64,000 nucleotides of DNA from Mammaliicoccus sciuri. Its GTDB lineage: Bacteria > Bacillota > Bacilli > Staphylococcales > Staphylococcaceae. The translations under genes were made by a program, and so were the position numbers. How positions within the stretch are numbered: the stretch's first letter is position 1; each line of letters begins with the position of its first letter. Below, piece by piece: positions 29,174 through 40,134 of the stretch. The notes under the pieces are model-generated. The model was not told where the DNA came from. It saw only the letters and a program-made list of their open reading frames with translations, and searched no databases. Location of the stretch: the NCBI RefSeq assembly GCF_002901825.1, contig NZ_PPQD01000030.1, positions 2,341 through 66,340 on the forward strand, read 5' to 3'.

Positions 29174-30376
29174 ATGATATTAAATGCATTCATAAACAAA
29201 GATGAAACATGGCTTTTGTGGGCAATTCTAGTAGGTATTGCAGCCATTAGTATCTTCTTAGAACAGAGATATCAATTTGCAGCAAAACTAACAGGCGCTA
29301 TCATTGCATTAGTTGGTGCGATGATATTATCCAATCTCAATATCATTCCGATTGAATCACCTGTCTATGACCAAGTGTGGGAATATGTCATTCCATTAGC
29401 AATACCTTTACTTTTATTTAGATCAAACATATTTAAAATTTGGAAAGAAAGTAGAAGACTTTTATTCATATTCCTAATCAGTTCAGTAGGTACTGTAGTA
29501 GGTGTTGGAGCAGGATTTTTATTACTTCACCAATTCATACCTGAACTAGATAAAATCGGTGCTATGATGACTGGTAGTTACATAGGTGGTGGTGTAAATT
29601 TTGCAGCACTTAGCACGAAATTCCAAACACCAGGCGAATTAGTATCTGCAACTGTTGTAGCCGATAATAGTGTAATGGCATTCTACTTCATTGTACTGAT
29701 TACGCTACCGAATATGACATTTATTAAAAAATATTTTAAAAGACTTTATAATTCAAACGATGATGCAAACAGTAATCAAGCAGAAGCGTATTGGAAACGA
29801 AATGATATAAGTTTAAAAGATATTGCTTATTCAATTTCCATAGCATTTGTATTAGTTGCGATTAGCTTTAAAATTTCAGAACTTGTTAATGAATACATTC
29901 CTAAAAATAATCACTTTATGGAAATATTAGTGAGTATCATAGGTGACCAATTTTTATTATTAACGACATTAACACTTGTTACAGTGGCTATGTTTAGTAA
30001 ATTCTTTGAGAATTTAAACGCTTCTGATGAACTCGGTACATTTTTAATATATATTTTCTTTGTCGTAATAGGTGTACCTGCATCTATACCAATCATTATC
30101 AAAACAGCACCATTATTATTTATTTTCGTCGCAGTTATTTTGATTTTCAATTTATCTATAACATTATGCTTCGGTAAATTGTTCAAATTCAATATTGAGG
30201 AGATGTTACTAGCTAGTAATGCAAATGCCGGAGGACCAACAACAGCAGCTGCATTAGCGATTTCTAAAGGGTGGCAAGGATTAGTAGGACCCATTTTAAT
30301 CATCGGTACTCTAGGTTATGTAATCGGAAATTACGTCGGAACATTAATGGGGTATTTCTTAAGTCAATTTATGTAA
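29174..30376 (+). CDS. DUF819 family integral membrane protein
   Basis: ATG 29174 preferred over TTG 29165 because AAAGGGG is then properly spaced. 400 aa, about 10-11 membrane helices. GAMMTGSYIGGGVNFAALS, NASDELGTFLIYIFFVVIGVPAS and ASNANAGGPTTAAALAISKGW are characteristic of DUF819 (YjcL-like), a family related in shape to cation/carboxylate transporters. No substrate is known. Confidence 0.87.
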   Translation: MILNAFINKDETWLLWAILVGIAAISIFLEQRYQFAAKLTGAIIALVGAMILSNLNIIPIESPVYDQVWEYVIPLAIPLLLFRSNIFKIWKESRRLLFIFLISSVGTVVGVGAGFLLLHQFIPELDKIGAMMTGSYIGGGVNFAALSTKFQTPGELVSATVVADNSVMAFYFIVLITLPNMTFIKKYFKRLYNSNDDANSNQAEAYWKRNDISLKDIAYSISIAFVLVAISFKISELVNEYIPKNNHFMEILVSIIGDQFLLLTTLTLVTVAMFSKFFENLNASDELGTFLIYIFFVVIGVPASIPIIIKTAPLLFIFVAVILIFNLSITLCFGKLFKFNIEEMLLASNANAGGPTTAAALAISKGWQGLVGPILIIGTLGYVIGNYVGTLMGYFLSQFM

Positions 30377-30444
30377 GAGGGTGTAGGGATGAGTAGAGTG
30401 ATGTAGGAGATGTGAGTTTGTTGGGATTTAACACAGATCTAAAA

Positions 30445-30850
30445 CTATCTCTTGGCTTTATTCATCCTTTAAGCCAAGACTTAGGCTATCTCTTGGCTTT
30501 ATTCAGCACTTAAGCCACAACTTAGGCTATCTCTTGGCTTTATTCAGCACTTAAGCCACAACTTAGGCTATCTCTTGGCTTTATTCAGTACTTAAGCCAT
30601 GACTTGGACTATCTCTTGGCTTTATTCAGTACTTAAGCCACAACTTAGGCTATCTCTTGGCTTTATTCAGTACTTAAGTCACGACTTGGACAATCTCTTG
30701 GCTTTATTCAGTACTTAAACCACAACTTAGGCTATCTCTTGGCTTTATTCAGCACTTAAGCCACAACTTAGGCTATCTCTTGGCTTTATTCAGTACTTAA
30801 GCCATGACTTGGACTATCTCTTGGCTTTATTCAGTACTTAAGCCACGATC
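30445..30850. repeat. Array of ten 41-bp repeats
   Basis: Units start at 30445, 30486, 30527 and so on every 41 bases to 30814. Consensus CTATCTCTTGGCTTTATTCAGYACTTAAGCCACAACTTAGG. TGGCTT and AAGCCA form an arm pair within each unit. The segment GCACTTAAGCCACAACTT resembles the loop of the 40-bp family at 23241. No ORF. Confidence 0.95.
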
Positions 30851-31001
30851 TCTACTCCAAAATTATTGTATTGAAATAGCCATTTTCTAATATAGCAAGT
30901 ATCTATATTGTATTTTTCGATAAGATATTACATCCTTCGTTTCCACTTTTATATTCTCGAATCAATTTTAATTTGAAATCTAAACTATATTTTTTATTCA
31001 T
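30838..31001 (-). pseudogene. Remnant of an IS3/IS150-type transposase OrfA
   Basis: From ATG 31001 the minus strand reads MNKKYSLDFKLKLIREYKSG, then NEGCNILSK, the helix-turn-helix start of IS3-family OrfA. One A appears missing in the A-run at about 30913-30917. Restoring it gives KYNIDTCYIRKWLFQYNNFGVEIVA before the frame runs into the 41-bp repeat array. Only about 54 codons remain, and OrfB and the right end are gone. Confidence 0.8.
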
Positions 31002-31008
31002 AAATAAA

Positions 31009-31046
31009 CACCCCTAAAGTTGAATTTTAGTTCAACTTTAGGGGTG
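31009..31046. terminator. Perfect 16-bp hairpin beside the IS relic
   Basis: CACCCCTAAAGTTGAA and TTCAACTTTAGGGGTG around TTTTAG. It lies just upstream of the relic OrfA and 27 bases past the telA stop. It may be the end structure of the IS or serve as the telA operon terminator. No clear T-run follows on the minus strand. Confidence 0.65.
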
Positions 31047-31072
31047 CACTTAATTGTTGGTGGGTCTATTAT

Positions 31073-32275
31073 TTATGATTTAAATGTGTTTCTCAATTGC
31101 TGCTGTTCGTCTTTGAGTTGTAATAATTTTGTTTTTAAGTCTTGTTCTAAGCTTTGTAATTCTTGTTCTGCTTGCTGACGTTTACGTGTGCCGTCTTCTT
31201 GTATGCGTAATGTTTCTTGAATTGTATCTACTATATTAGTTTGGGTCGTCTTCAATGTTTCGATATCAACGATGCCTCGTTCATTTTCTTCAGCTGTTCT
31301 TATCGCATTCTGTTTCAACATTTCAGAGTTCTTCAGCAATAATTCATTAGTTGTATCTGTTACTTTTTTCTGAGCTTCTGAAGCGCCTTGTTGTCTTAAA
31401 AGTGTTAAAGCGATTGCCATTTGATTTTTCCATAATGGGATACTCGTTAAAATTGAACTTTGAATTTTTTCGGCTAAAGTTTGATTAATATTTTGTATCA
31501 TTCTAATTTGTGGGGCAGATTGTAATGTGATTTGTCTAGAAAGTTGTAAGTCATAAATTCTTTTTTCTAGTCGATTAATATATTGTTGTAAATCTGCCAG
31601 TTCTTGTACATCCATTTGATTATTAGATGCTTTAACTTTTTGTTCTAATTCTACAAGATTATGTTGTTTCAACTCGTCGCGTTTCTTTTCTGCTGCTGCG
31701 ATATAAATATTTAATGCATCAAAGTAAGCTTTATTTTCTTCATATAATTGATCTAATAAGCCTACATCTTTCATTAGCATATTTTGTGATTTCTGAAGTT
31801 CTACAGATATTCGATCGACTTGTGCACCAACAGATTGATATTTACTAAACATTTCATTTACAGAACGTTCAGCTCTTCTAAAAATGCGTTTCAATCTAGA
31901 TTGATTTTGTTTTTGTAATTCATCTGGATTTACTTCTTTTAATTTATTCATTAAATTTCTTAATGAATTACCAATAGGTCCTACATCTTTAGATTGTACT
32001 TGAGTAAGCATTTGATGTGAGAACTGTGATAATTTATTTTGTGCTTGTTGACCATAGAGTAGAAGACCATCATTATCTAATGGTTTAATTTGCTTAGCAA
32101 TCTCAGCAATTTTACGTTGATCTTCATCTGAGAATGTCTTTTCGTAAGTTGATGTTACATCAGAAGGGGTCTGTTGTTCTGTAATTTCTGAAGTTTGTGG
32201 TGTTAACGCTTCTGATGAATCTTTAAATGGGTCATCAATAAGGTCGTCAAATAAGTTCTTATTCGTTTCAGTCAT
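31073..32275 (-). CDS. telA: Toxic-anion-resistance protein TelA family
   Basis: ATG 32275 chosen: ATGGAGCG lies upstream and it overlaps the end of the preceding xpaC-like gene (ATGACTGA). 400 aa, hydrophilic, mostly coiled coil, with SVGAQVDRISVELQKSQNML and LLDQLYEENKAYFDALNIYI typical of TelA/YceH. Linked to tellurite or antimicrobial tolerance in relatives, mechanism unknown. Pairing with an XpaC-like membrane protein is conserved in Firmicutes. Confidence 0.88.
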   Translation of the reverse strand: MTETNKNLFDDLIDDPFKDSSEALTPQTSEITEQQTPSDVTSTYEKTFSDEDQRKIAEIAKQIKPLDNDGLLLYGQQAQNKLSQFSHQMLTQVQSKDVGPIGNSLRNLMNKLKEVNPDELQKQNQSRLKRIFRRAERSVNEMFSKYQSVGAQVDRISVELQKSQNMLMKDVGLLDQLYEENKAYFDALNIYIAAAEKKRDELKQHNLVELEQKVKASNNQMDVQELADLQQYINRLEKRIYDLQLSRQITLQSAPQIRMIQNINQTLAEKIQSSILTSIPLWKNQMAIALTLLRQQGASEAQKKVTDTTNELLLKNSEMLKQNAIRTAEENERGIVDIETLKTTQTNIVDTIQETLRIQEDGTRKRQQAEQELQSLEQDLKTKLLQLKDEQQQLRNTFKS

Positions 32276-32981
32276 TGTTACGCTCCATTTCATATTCATA
32301 TTTTTTATGAGTTTTTGTTAAATTTACTTTTTCTTTCGTTGATTCTGGAATGCCTTTTCTATAGCTATTTCTTTGTTTAGCAATATCAGCAAGTTCCATT
32401 TCAATATCTAATTGATGATAACTCGATTCATTTAATTCTTTTAAATCGGCAACGAGTGTTCGTTTATTTTCATCAATCGTAAGCTTTGTTTGTTTAAGTT
32501 TAGCTTTTTCTTCTTTAGATTTATTCGGCATACGTTGTAAAAGTGTGTAATTATCAATTAAATTCACAGTATTATCTAAGTGAGAGTAGAAGAAGCTTTC
32601 GACTTTATAAAATTTCTCAGGTGACTGTTTAACTGTGTTATAAATTGTACGTGCTAATTTAGCAACTTCGTTTAAGTTCTTGAATTCTTTATATGATCTG
32701 ATTCGCATATAATTTTTATAAAGTCTTTTCAATTTTGGTTGCGCTTCGTTTAACTGTTTTCTAATAAAATGAAATTCTCTTCGTGTTAAACCCATTTCTT
32801 TCAAATAACGTCGTGAACTATACCATTGTATTGGTAAAAAGCTAATAACGTAAGTACCTGCAAATACAGCCATATCGATAAGATAATTTAAATCTAATTG
32901 AAAAACACTAAATAAAAAAGCAATAAATGATATAGGTACTGCTAATAATGCACCTAATACATATGATAAATTATATTTCAT
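32268..32981 (-). CDS. xpaC: XpaC-like membrane protein (5-bromo-4-chloroindolyl phosphate hydrolysis family)
   Basis: The ATG at 32981 is preferred over 32987, since TAGGAAGA lies 6 bases upstream. 237 aa. Two N-terminal membrane helices (about 6-25 and 30-48), then a helical cytosolic part with KLKRLYKNYMRIRSYKEF, as in XpaC. The name comes from a hydrolysis phenotype; the real activity is unknown. Operon with telA. Confidence 0.82.
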   Translation of the reverse strand: MKYNLSYVLGALLAVPISFIAFLFSVFQLDLNYLIDMAVFAGTYVISFLPIQWYSSRRYLKEMGLTRREFHFIRKQLNEAQPKLKRLYKNYMRIRSYKEFKNLNEVAKLARTIYNTVKQSPEKFYKVESFFYSHLDNTVNLIDNYTLLQRMPNKSKEEKAKLKQTKLTIDENKRTLVADLKELNESSYHQLDIEMELADIAKQRNSYRKGIPESTKEKVNLTKTHKKYEYEMERNND

Positions 32982-32996
32982 TGTCATCTTCCTAAA

Positions 32997-33266
32997 TTAT
33001 AACGTTTTGAAATGCTTAGTTTTTTCGTCTAAAGTGGTATCTTCGATTGTATAATTTTCTACAACTGAAGCTGGCGCTACTCCCTGGATAACACCATCAG
33101 TAAATTGTTTTAATTGATCTTCTTCACCACTTGCGTATATTTCTACATAATCGCTGACATTTTCAACGGTACCGACTATTTTATGTTTCTTAGCGAGTTG
33201 AGCAGTGAAAAATCGAAACCCAACACCTTGTACGCGTCCAAAAACTTTTATATGTTTTCCGTTCAT
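32997..33266 (-). CDS. acyP: Acylphosphatase
   Basis: The ATG at 33266 is chosen, as GAGGTGAT is upstream; an in-frame GTG at 33275 lies inside the Shine-Dalgarno. 89 aa. The catalytic loop GRVQGVGFRFF carries the phosphate-binding Arg, and the catalytic Asn is in GTVENVSDYVEIYASG. It hydrolyses acyl-phosphates such as acetyl-phosphate. First gene of the acyP-xpaC-telA minus-strand run. Confidence 0.92.
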   Translation of the reverse strand: MNGKHIKVFGRVQGVGFRFFTAQLAKKHKIVGTVENVSDYVEIYASGEEDQLKQFTDGVIQGVAPASVVENYTIEDTTLDEKTKHFKTL

Positions 33267-33413
33267 ATTTATCACCTCATATCTTTATTATAAAGGGTTC
33301 AGTGTAAAAAAACTAATAATTAGAAACAAATCGACAAGCTATTTTCTTGATTTAATAATCAATAAGATTTAAATTAACTCTAGGGCAATTTTCTAAATAG
33401 GGGAGATTTTAAG

Positions 33414-33716
33414 ATGTATAAAATCGTAACAATCCGAACAGATTATGAGGGATGGTGGCTGTTTGACGATTGGAAAGACTATATCATTAAAGAAATTGAA
33501 TGTCATGACTATGAAGAAATGGTCAATCAATATCATAATCTACTTAATCAATATCAAACGAAGTTTACTAATGAACTTGTAGGTAAACATAACATACATG
33601 CTTTCTATAATAATTGTGATCTATCTTACTGTGAAGACTGCGAAGAAGATATGCAAATATTTTATAGTATTCTTATATTAAATGACAATTCAATTTATAC
33701 ACCATTACCAAAATAA
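33414..33716 (+). CDS. DUF1033 family protein
   Basis: 100 aa. YEGWWLFDDWKDYIIKEIECHDYEEM at the start and a C-terminal CEDCEEDMQIFYSILIL are typical of DUF1033. Four cysteines (NNCDLSYCEDC) may bind metal. No known function. GGGGAG precedes ATG. It sits upstream of cspA, which has its own promoter. Confidence 0.8.
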   Translation: MYKIVTIRTDYEGWWLFDDWKDYIIKEIECHDYEEMVNQYHNLLNQYQTKFTNELVGKHNIHAFYNNCDLSYCEDCEEDMQIFYSILILNDNSIYTPLPK

Positions 33717-33743
33717 TAAATTCTGAAAATATCTTAAATGGTA

Positions 33744-33772
33744 TTGCATTTGAATTTTCTGTGACGTATAAT
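33744..33772 (+). promoter_or_regulatory. cspA promoter and long cold-shock leader
   Basis: TTGCAT (33744-33749), 17-bp spacer, TATAAT (33767-33772). A start near 33779 gives a leader of about 105 bases. It contains the near-palindrome AATATGCGA/TCGCATATT just before the Shine-Dalgarno GGAGG, a plausible thermosensitive structure. Confidence 0.75.
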
Positions 33773-33884
33773 AAGTAATAGCAATATCGTTATTCCATAT
33801 TGCAAATAACATTATTAATTAATTGTGTTTTTTGTAATATGCGAATATCGCATATTGAATTTTAGTCTTGGAGGTTTCACAATT

Positions 33885-34085
33885 ATGAAACAAGGTACAG
33901 TTAAATGGTTTAACGCAGAAAAAGGATTTGGCTTCATCGAAATTGAAGGAGAAAATGACGTATTCGTACATTTCTCAGCAATTAACCAAGAAGGTTACAA
34001 ATCTTTAGAAGAAGGTCAAGCAGTAGAATTCGAAGTAGTTGAAGGCGACCGTGGCCCACAAGCTGCAAACGTTGTAAAACTATAA
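33885..34085 (+). CDS. cspA: Major cold-shock protein
   Basis: ATG 33885 with TTGGAGG; an upstream open extension covers the leader and is not coding. 66 aa. RNP1 [10 protein letters not shown] and RNP2 VFVHFSAI are intact. A single-strand nucleic-acid chaperone. Closest to staphylococcal CspA by sequence and its start [18 protein letters not shown]. Confidence 0.95.
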   Translation: MKQGTVKWFNAEKGFGFIEIEGENDVFVHFSAINQEGYKSLEEGQAVEFEVVEGDRGPQAANVVKL

Positions 34086-34106
34086 TATATATGAATTTGA
34101 ACGACT

Positions 34107-34142
34107 AAAAAGAAACCCTAACGATGTTAGGGTTTCTTTTTG
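34107..34142 (+). terminator. Terminator after cspA
   Basis: AAAAGAAACCCTAAC and GTTAGGGTTTCTTTT arms with a GAT loop and T-run. Confidence 0.93.
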
Positions 34143-34191
34143 CGTTATCATATTGTTATTATTTAATAATAAATTTCATGATTTCAGCTTA

Positions 34192-35457
34192 TTATTTTAC
34201 GTCATTCATAATCAATTGTTTTAAAGTTTGTCTCTTAATAACTTCTCTTGCTTTTCCATCTTTAACAAATAGAACTGAAGGTTTAAGCATTTGATTATAA
34301 TTTGAACTCATAGAGTAATGGTAAGCACCTGTAGATAATACAGCTATATAATCACCGATTTTTGTAGATTTAGGAAGTTTCATATCTCTACCAATTAAGT
34401 CGCCTGATTCACATAACTTACCAGCAATTGTGACTTCATGTGTATCTTCATCATTTCTATTCACTAACAACGCTTTATATTGTGCATCATAAAGTGCCGT
34501 TCTAATATGATCACTCATACCACCATCAATCGATACATACGTATTAACATTAGGAATCTCTTTAATCGTTCCTACTTGATACAACGTAACGCCCGCTTCA
34601 CCAACAATTGAACGGCCTGGCTCTATAGAGATTTCTGGAATAGCCATGTCATATTTTTGACTATTTTCTTTGATCGCATCTGTAATCAACTTAATACCAT
34701 CTTCAATAGGGTAACTTTTATCCGCTTCAGTATATTTAATACTAAATCCGCCACCTAAATTTAATATATCAATCTCAATATCATGTTCTTTTAACCATTC
34801 AAATACAATTTGGATTGTGTTGATTGTACCATCCGCTTCAAAAATTTGTGATCCAATATGGAAGTGAATACCTTTGAAGTCTATTTTATCTGATTCTTGT
34901 AAAGCACGTACACCTTCAAGTGCCGTACCGTGTTTAATAGACAAGCCAAATTTACTATCTTCTTGACCCGTTTGGATAAATTCATGAGTATGTGCTTCAA
35001 CGCCAGGATTAACTCTTAAAACAGCTTTAATAGGCTTAGAAGCTAATCTATTAATACGTGTGATTTCATCTAAAGAATCAATTACGAAATATTCAACGCC
35101 GCTTTCAATAGCATATTCAATTTCTTCATTCGTCTTATTGTTACCGTGAAAATGAATTTTACTTGGATCAAATCCACTTGCTAAAGCTGTATATAATTCA
35201 CCTTCAGATACGACATCTAGACCCATTTCTTCTTCTTCCATCAACTTAAACAATTGAATACTACTAAAGGCTTTAGAAGCATAAGAGATATTATATGATA
35301 ATCCACTTTCTTTAAAAGCTTCATGGAATCTTCTACATTGTGTTCTAATTTGTTCCTCATCATATACGATAGTAGGGGTACCAAAACTTGCAGCTATCGT
35401 TTGTAATGATACATTGCCCATTGTGAGAACACCTTGGTCATTATATTTAACTGTCAT
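34192..35457 (-). CDS. lysA: Diaminopimelate decarboxylase
   Basis: 421 aa, fold-type III PLP enzyme making L-lysine from meso-diaminopimelate. PLP Lys in SYASKAFSS (about 61), NLGGGFSIKY, EPGRSIVGEAG and CESGDLIGRD present. Last gene of the lysC-asd-dapA-dapB-dapD-deacetylase-alr-lysA operon; its start abuts the end of the racemase gene. Confidence 0.97.
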   Translation of the reverse strand: MTVKYNDQGVLTMGNVSLQTIAASFGTPTIVYDEEQIRTQCRRFHEAFKESGLSYNISYASKAFSSIQLFKLMEEEEMGLDVVSEGELYTALASGFDPSKIHFHGNNKTNEEIEYAIESGVEYFVIDSLDEITRINRLASKPIKAVLRVNPGVEAHTHEFIQTGQEDSKFGLSIKHGTALEGVRALQESDKIDFKGIHFHIGSQIFEADGTINTIQIVFEWLKEHDIEIDILNLGGGFSIKYTEADKSYPIEDGIKLITDAIKENSQKYDMAIPEISIEPGRSIVGEAGVTLYQVGTIKEIPNVNTYVSIDGGMSDHIRTALYDAQYKALLVNRNDEDTHEVTIAGKLCESGDLIGRDMKLPKSTKIGDYIAVLSTGAYHYSMSSNYNQMLKPSVLFVKDGKAREVIKRQTLKQLIMNDVK

Positions 35458-36527
35458 TATCTAATCTCCTTTATTAATGAATGATGGTTTAATGCACTGA
35501 TTTGCTCAGAATTTGCACCAACACCTTTAAATGTAAATTCATCAATCCTTATATCGTTACCATACATAACGACTTGATCACCACTTTGGATTGTATCATC
35601 TACTTCAACGAACATGTGACTCATCATCAACCCTCTAATTGGATAGCGCTTTTGATTAATAAGCGCATCATGTTTCGCTCTTGTCTTAAGTATACCGTCT
35701 CCATAGCCAATATCAACTACAGCAATGTTACAATCTTTATCAGCTTTATATTGGAAACTATAACCACAAGTTTCTCCTTTTTTAATAGGGCGAACTTGTA
35801 TCACATTTGCTGTGACAGTAAAGTTTTGTTCTGTAAGTGAAGTAGGGAGGGTACTATAAGGTCTTGAACCATAAAGTATAATACCGAGACGCGCATGCGT
35901 ATGTTGATTTAACAATCCGTCTTCTCGTACATAACTTGCACTATTTTGTGCATGAATAAATTTAAAGGCATAACCTTGGTCTAATATAAATGATAAACAA
36001 TTAACCCAAGCTTGTCTTTCTGTTTCATATTCATCGCCACCGAATTCATCCGCATATCCGAAATGCGTCCAAATACCTTCCATAATCGCTTGCTCTGCAA
36101 TAGGTAAGCTTTCATTATGTTTGAGTACTTGTAACATTTCATCTTGGTCTTTCAAACCAGAACGGTGTAAAAGATTTTCAAGTTCTAAATGTAATTTAAT
36201 GCCCGCTAAATCTTCAATATGTTCATGATAGAATGTTAATGATGGTAACGTCATCGCAATGTTATGTGTCTTTAATGTTTCAAATTCAATAGAAGGGTTC
36301 ATCAAAAAGATATTCACTTGTTTATCTATTTCACGAATTCTTACCGCTTCATGAAGTGATGTTGTACTGAATGTTTGAATACCTGCTTGAATAAAGGATT
36401 TAACTGCGAATTCTAGTCCAAAATGATAAGCATCGTTTTTCACGACAGCCATAACTTTGTTATCTTTAATAACATTTTTAGCATTTTTTATAAAATTTTG
36501 TTCATCAATCGTAATACGTGCTACCAT
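35457..36527 (-). CDS. alr2: Alanine racemase (second, lysine-operon copy)
   Basis: 356 aa. N-terminal PLP motif VMAVVKNDAYHFGLEFAV (PLP Lys about 29-30), later LHLELENLLHRSGL, LGIILYGSRPYS and VVDIGYGDGI. Staphylococci carry this extra alr in the lysine operon. The PLP motif reads KNDAYHFG rather than KANAYGHG, as in Alr2-type proteins. It overlaps both neighbours by one base, so it is operonic. Confidence 0.9.
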   Translation of the reverse strand: MVARITIDEQNFIKNAKNVIKDNKVMAVVKNDAYHFGLEFAVKSFIQAGIQTFSTTSLHEAVRIREIDKQVNIFLMNPSIEFETLKTHNIAMTLPSLTFYHEHIEDLAGIKLHLELENLLHRSGLKDQDEMLQVLKHNESLPIAEQAIMEGIWTHFGYADEFGGDEYETERQAWVNCLSFILDQGYAFKFIHAQNSASYVREDGLLNQHTHARLGIILYGSRPYSTLPTSLTEQNFTVTANVIQVRPIKKGETCGYSFQYKADKDCNIAVVDIGYGDGILKTRAKHDALINQKRYPIRGLMMSHMFVEVDDTIQSGDQVVMYGNDIRIDEFTFKGVGANSEQISALNHHSLIKEIR

Positions 36528-37675
36528 TATTTGTCCGCTCCTTGATTTAATAGTGCTGTATAGTAATCAGCGACACTGATTAATACTTCTTCATCGAAAT
36601 TGAGTCTATTTGTATGTAGACCATAAATATAATCTTTTTCAACATTGCGTGTTCCAAAAAAGACAAAATAACTTGGTGCTAATTGACAATAGAAACTAAA
36701 GTCTTCACCAAATAAATAAGGCTTTTCTAGTTCATGTAGTGTTAAGTCTAGGCTCGTTAAAGCTTCTTTAACACCCTCATATAATTGTGCATCATTTGTA
36801 GTAGGTGGATACCCTTCAGCAAAATCAACCGTACATGTCACACCAAATAACAATTCAACACTTTCTGCAATTTTTTGCATTTGATTTTTAACAATTTCAA
36901 GATCATTCGTATCATATGTACGAATCGTTCCTTCTAAGTAACCATTCTCTGGAACGGTATTAATGGCTTCGCCAACATTGAACTGTCCAACATGAACAAT
37001 ATTGCGATTTAAACCATTTAAATGAAATTGCTGAATTTGTGTAACTTGAGAAAGGACATGCATCATCGCTTCTGATGCTGCTTTACCATCTTCTTTACTG
37101 GCAACATGACTCGAGCTTCCTTTTAAGTAAAATCGATACTCTGTTGCACTAGCTGTAATTTCATCATTTTTAAAGGCTACTGTGCCGACATCTTCAAATG
37201 GCATAATATGAACGCCATAAATTTTCTCTATATGATATTTATCAAACACGTTTGATTGGATTAATTGATTTGCACCGGCTTCAGTTTCTTCTGAAGGTTG
37301 GAATATAAATACTACATTATGCGGTAATTCACCTTTATCATATAAAGCTTTACAACGTTGCGTAAAAAGCATTAACGCTGTCGTATGACCATCATGACCA
37401 CATGCATGCATAACTTGATCAACCGTACTTTTATAAGGTACATCGTTTACTTCTTGAATAGGTAAGGCATCGATATCCGCTCGATACGCAATAGTATGAC
37501 TCGAATTGCCTTCTAAATAACCAATGATACCCGTTTGAATAGGGCGTTCGTAAGGAATATTTAATTGTTTTAAGAAGTCTTCAACGTATGCAGTTGTCTC
37601 ATATTCTTGCATACTTAACTCTGGATGTTGATGTAAGTATCTTCTTGTATTTTTCACAAATTCTAATTCAGACAT
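36527..37675 (-). CDS. N-acetyl-diaminopimelate deacetylase (M20 amidohydrolase)
   Basis: 382 aa, zinc amidohydrolase M20. Metal ligands in [18 protein letters not shown] and the C-terminal [12 protein letters not shown] region. In operon context it removes the acetyl group from N-acetyl-LL-diaminopimelate, the last step unique to the acetylase route. S. aureus has a homologue at this operon position. The aminotransferase of the route is not in this operon. Confidence 0.85.
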   Translation of the reverse strand: MSELEFVKNTRRYLHQHPELSMQEYETTAYVEDFLKQLNIPYERPIQTGIIGYLEGNSSHTIAYRADIDALPIQEVNDVPYKSTVDQVMHACGHDGHTTALMLFTQRCKALYDKGELPHNVVFIFQPSEETEAGANQLIQSNVFDKYHIEKIYGVHIMPFEDVGTVAFKNDEITASATEYRFYLKGSSSHVASKEDGKAASEAMMHVLSQVTQIQQFHLNGLNRNIVHVGQFNVGEAINTVPENGYLEGTIRTYDTNDLEIVKNQMQKIAESVELLFGVTCTVDFAEGYPPTTNDAQLYEGVKEALTSLDLTLHELEKPYLFGEDFSFYCQLAPSYFVFFGTRNVEKDYIYGLHTNRLNFDEEVLISVADYYTALLNQGADK

Positions 37676-37705
37676 TTAACTCAGTCCTTTGTATTATGTA
37701 TAGAA

Positions 37706-37770
37706 AGAGGGAGCGGGATAGAAATTTCATTTAAGGAAAATGATATTGCAGTCCCGCCCCGACTAAAATG
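37706..37770. repeat. GGGAGCGGGA/TCCCGCCCC hairpin repeat inside the lysine operon
   Basis: GGGAGCGGGATAGAAAT and AGTCCCGCCCCG arms lie between dapD and the deacetylase gene. A second, diverged copy is at 56579-56645 (GGGAGCCGGACAGAAAT, TAGTCCCGCCCCG). The shared layout indicates a dispersed staphylococcal intergenic element. Confidence 0.7.
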
Positions 37771-37773
37771 ATA

Positions 37774-38493
37774 TTATTGATTTAAATTACGTAAAGCAGA
37801 TACAATTTCTTTTTTACCGTCTTGAACATCTGCTGATTGTTTAATAACTTTAGCCGGTGTACCAGCTACTACTGCGCCAGCAGGAACATCTTTAGTTACG
37901 ATAGCACCAGCTGCAACAATTGCACCTTTGCCGACTCTAACACCTTCAAGGATAACAGCATTTGCACCGATTAATACGTCATCTTCAATTACTACAGGTG
38001 ATGCACTTGGTGGTTCAATAACACCCGCTAATACTGATCCAGCACCAACGTGTACATTTTTACCAGTTGTTGCACGTCCACCTAAAGTAGCGTTCATATC
38101 TACCATTGTACCTTCACCAACAACAGCACCGATATTGATTGTAGCACCCATCATAACAACCGCACCGTCTTCAATAACTGCATGTTCTCTAATGAAAGCA
38201 CCTGGTTCGATTCTTGCATTTGTATTTGTTAAGTCTTTTAATGGAATTGCTGAATTGCGACGATCATGTTCAATTTCTAAATCTGTAATAGCTGATTGAT
38301 TCGCTTCATAAAAGCTCTTCCAATCTTTAGCATCACAGAAAATTGTTTTAGATGTTTCAGAACCAAATACTTTAAATGACTCTGGGAATTCAACATTTTC
38401 AAATGCGCCGTTTACATAAACCTTTAAAGGCGTTACTTTCTCTGCCTCACTAATATATTGTATAATTTCTTCTGCCGTAAAATCTTTAACCAT
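37774..38493 (-). CDS. dapD: Tetrahydrodipicolinate N-acetyltransferase
   Basis: ATG 38493 chosen (GAGGAGAGA upstream), directly after the dapB stop. 239 aa. C-terminal left-handed beta-helix of hexapeptide repeats (about 85-215). It acetylates tetrahydrodipicolinate, so this organism uses the acetylase branch (DapH type) rather than succinylase, consistent with the downstream deacetylase. Confidence 0.93.
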   Translation of the reverse strand: MVKDFTAEEIIQYISEAEKVTPLKVYVNGAFENVEFPESFKVFGSETSKTIFCDAKDWKSFYEANQSAITDLEIEHDRRNSAIPLKDLTNTNARIEPGAFIREHAVIEDGAVVMMGATINIGAVVGEGTMVDMNATLGGRATTGKNVHVGAGSVLAGVIEPPSASPVVIEDDVLIGANAVILEGVRVGKGAIVAAGAIVTKDVPAGAVVAGTPAKVIKQSADVQDGKKEIVSALRNLNQ

Positions 38494-38494
38494 G

Positions 38495-40131
<1,637 letters not shown>

Positions 40132-40134
40132 TCA

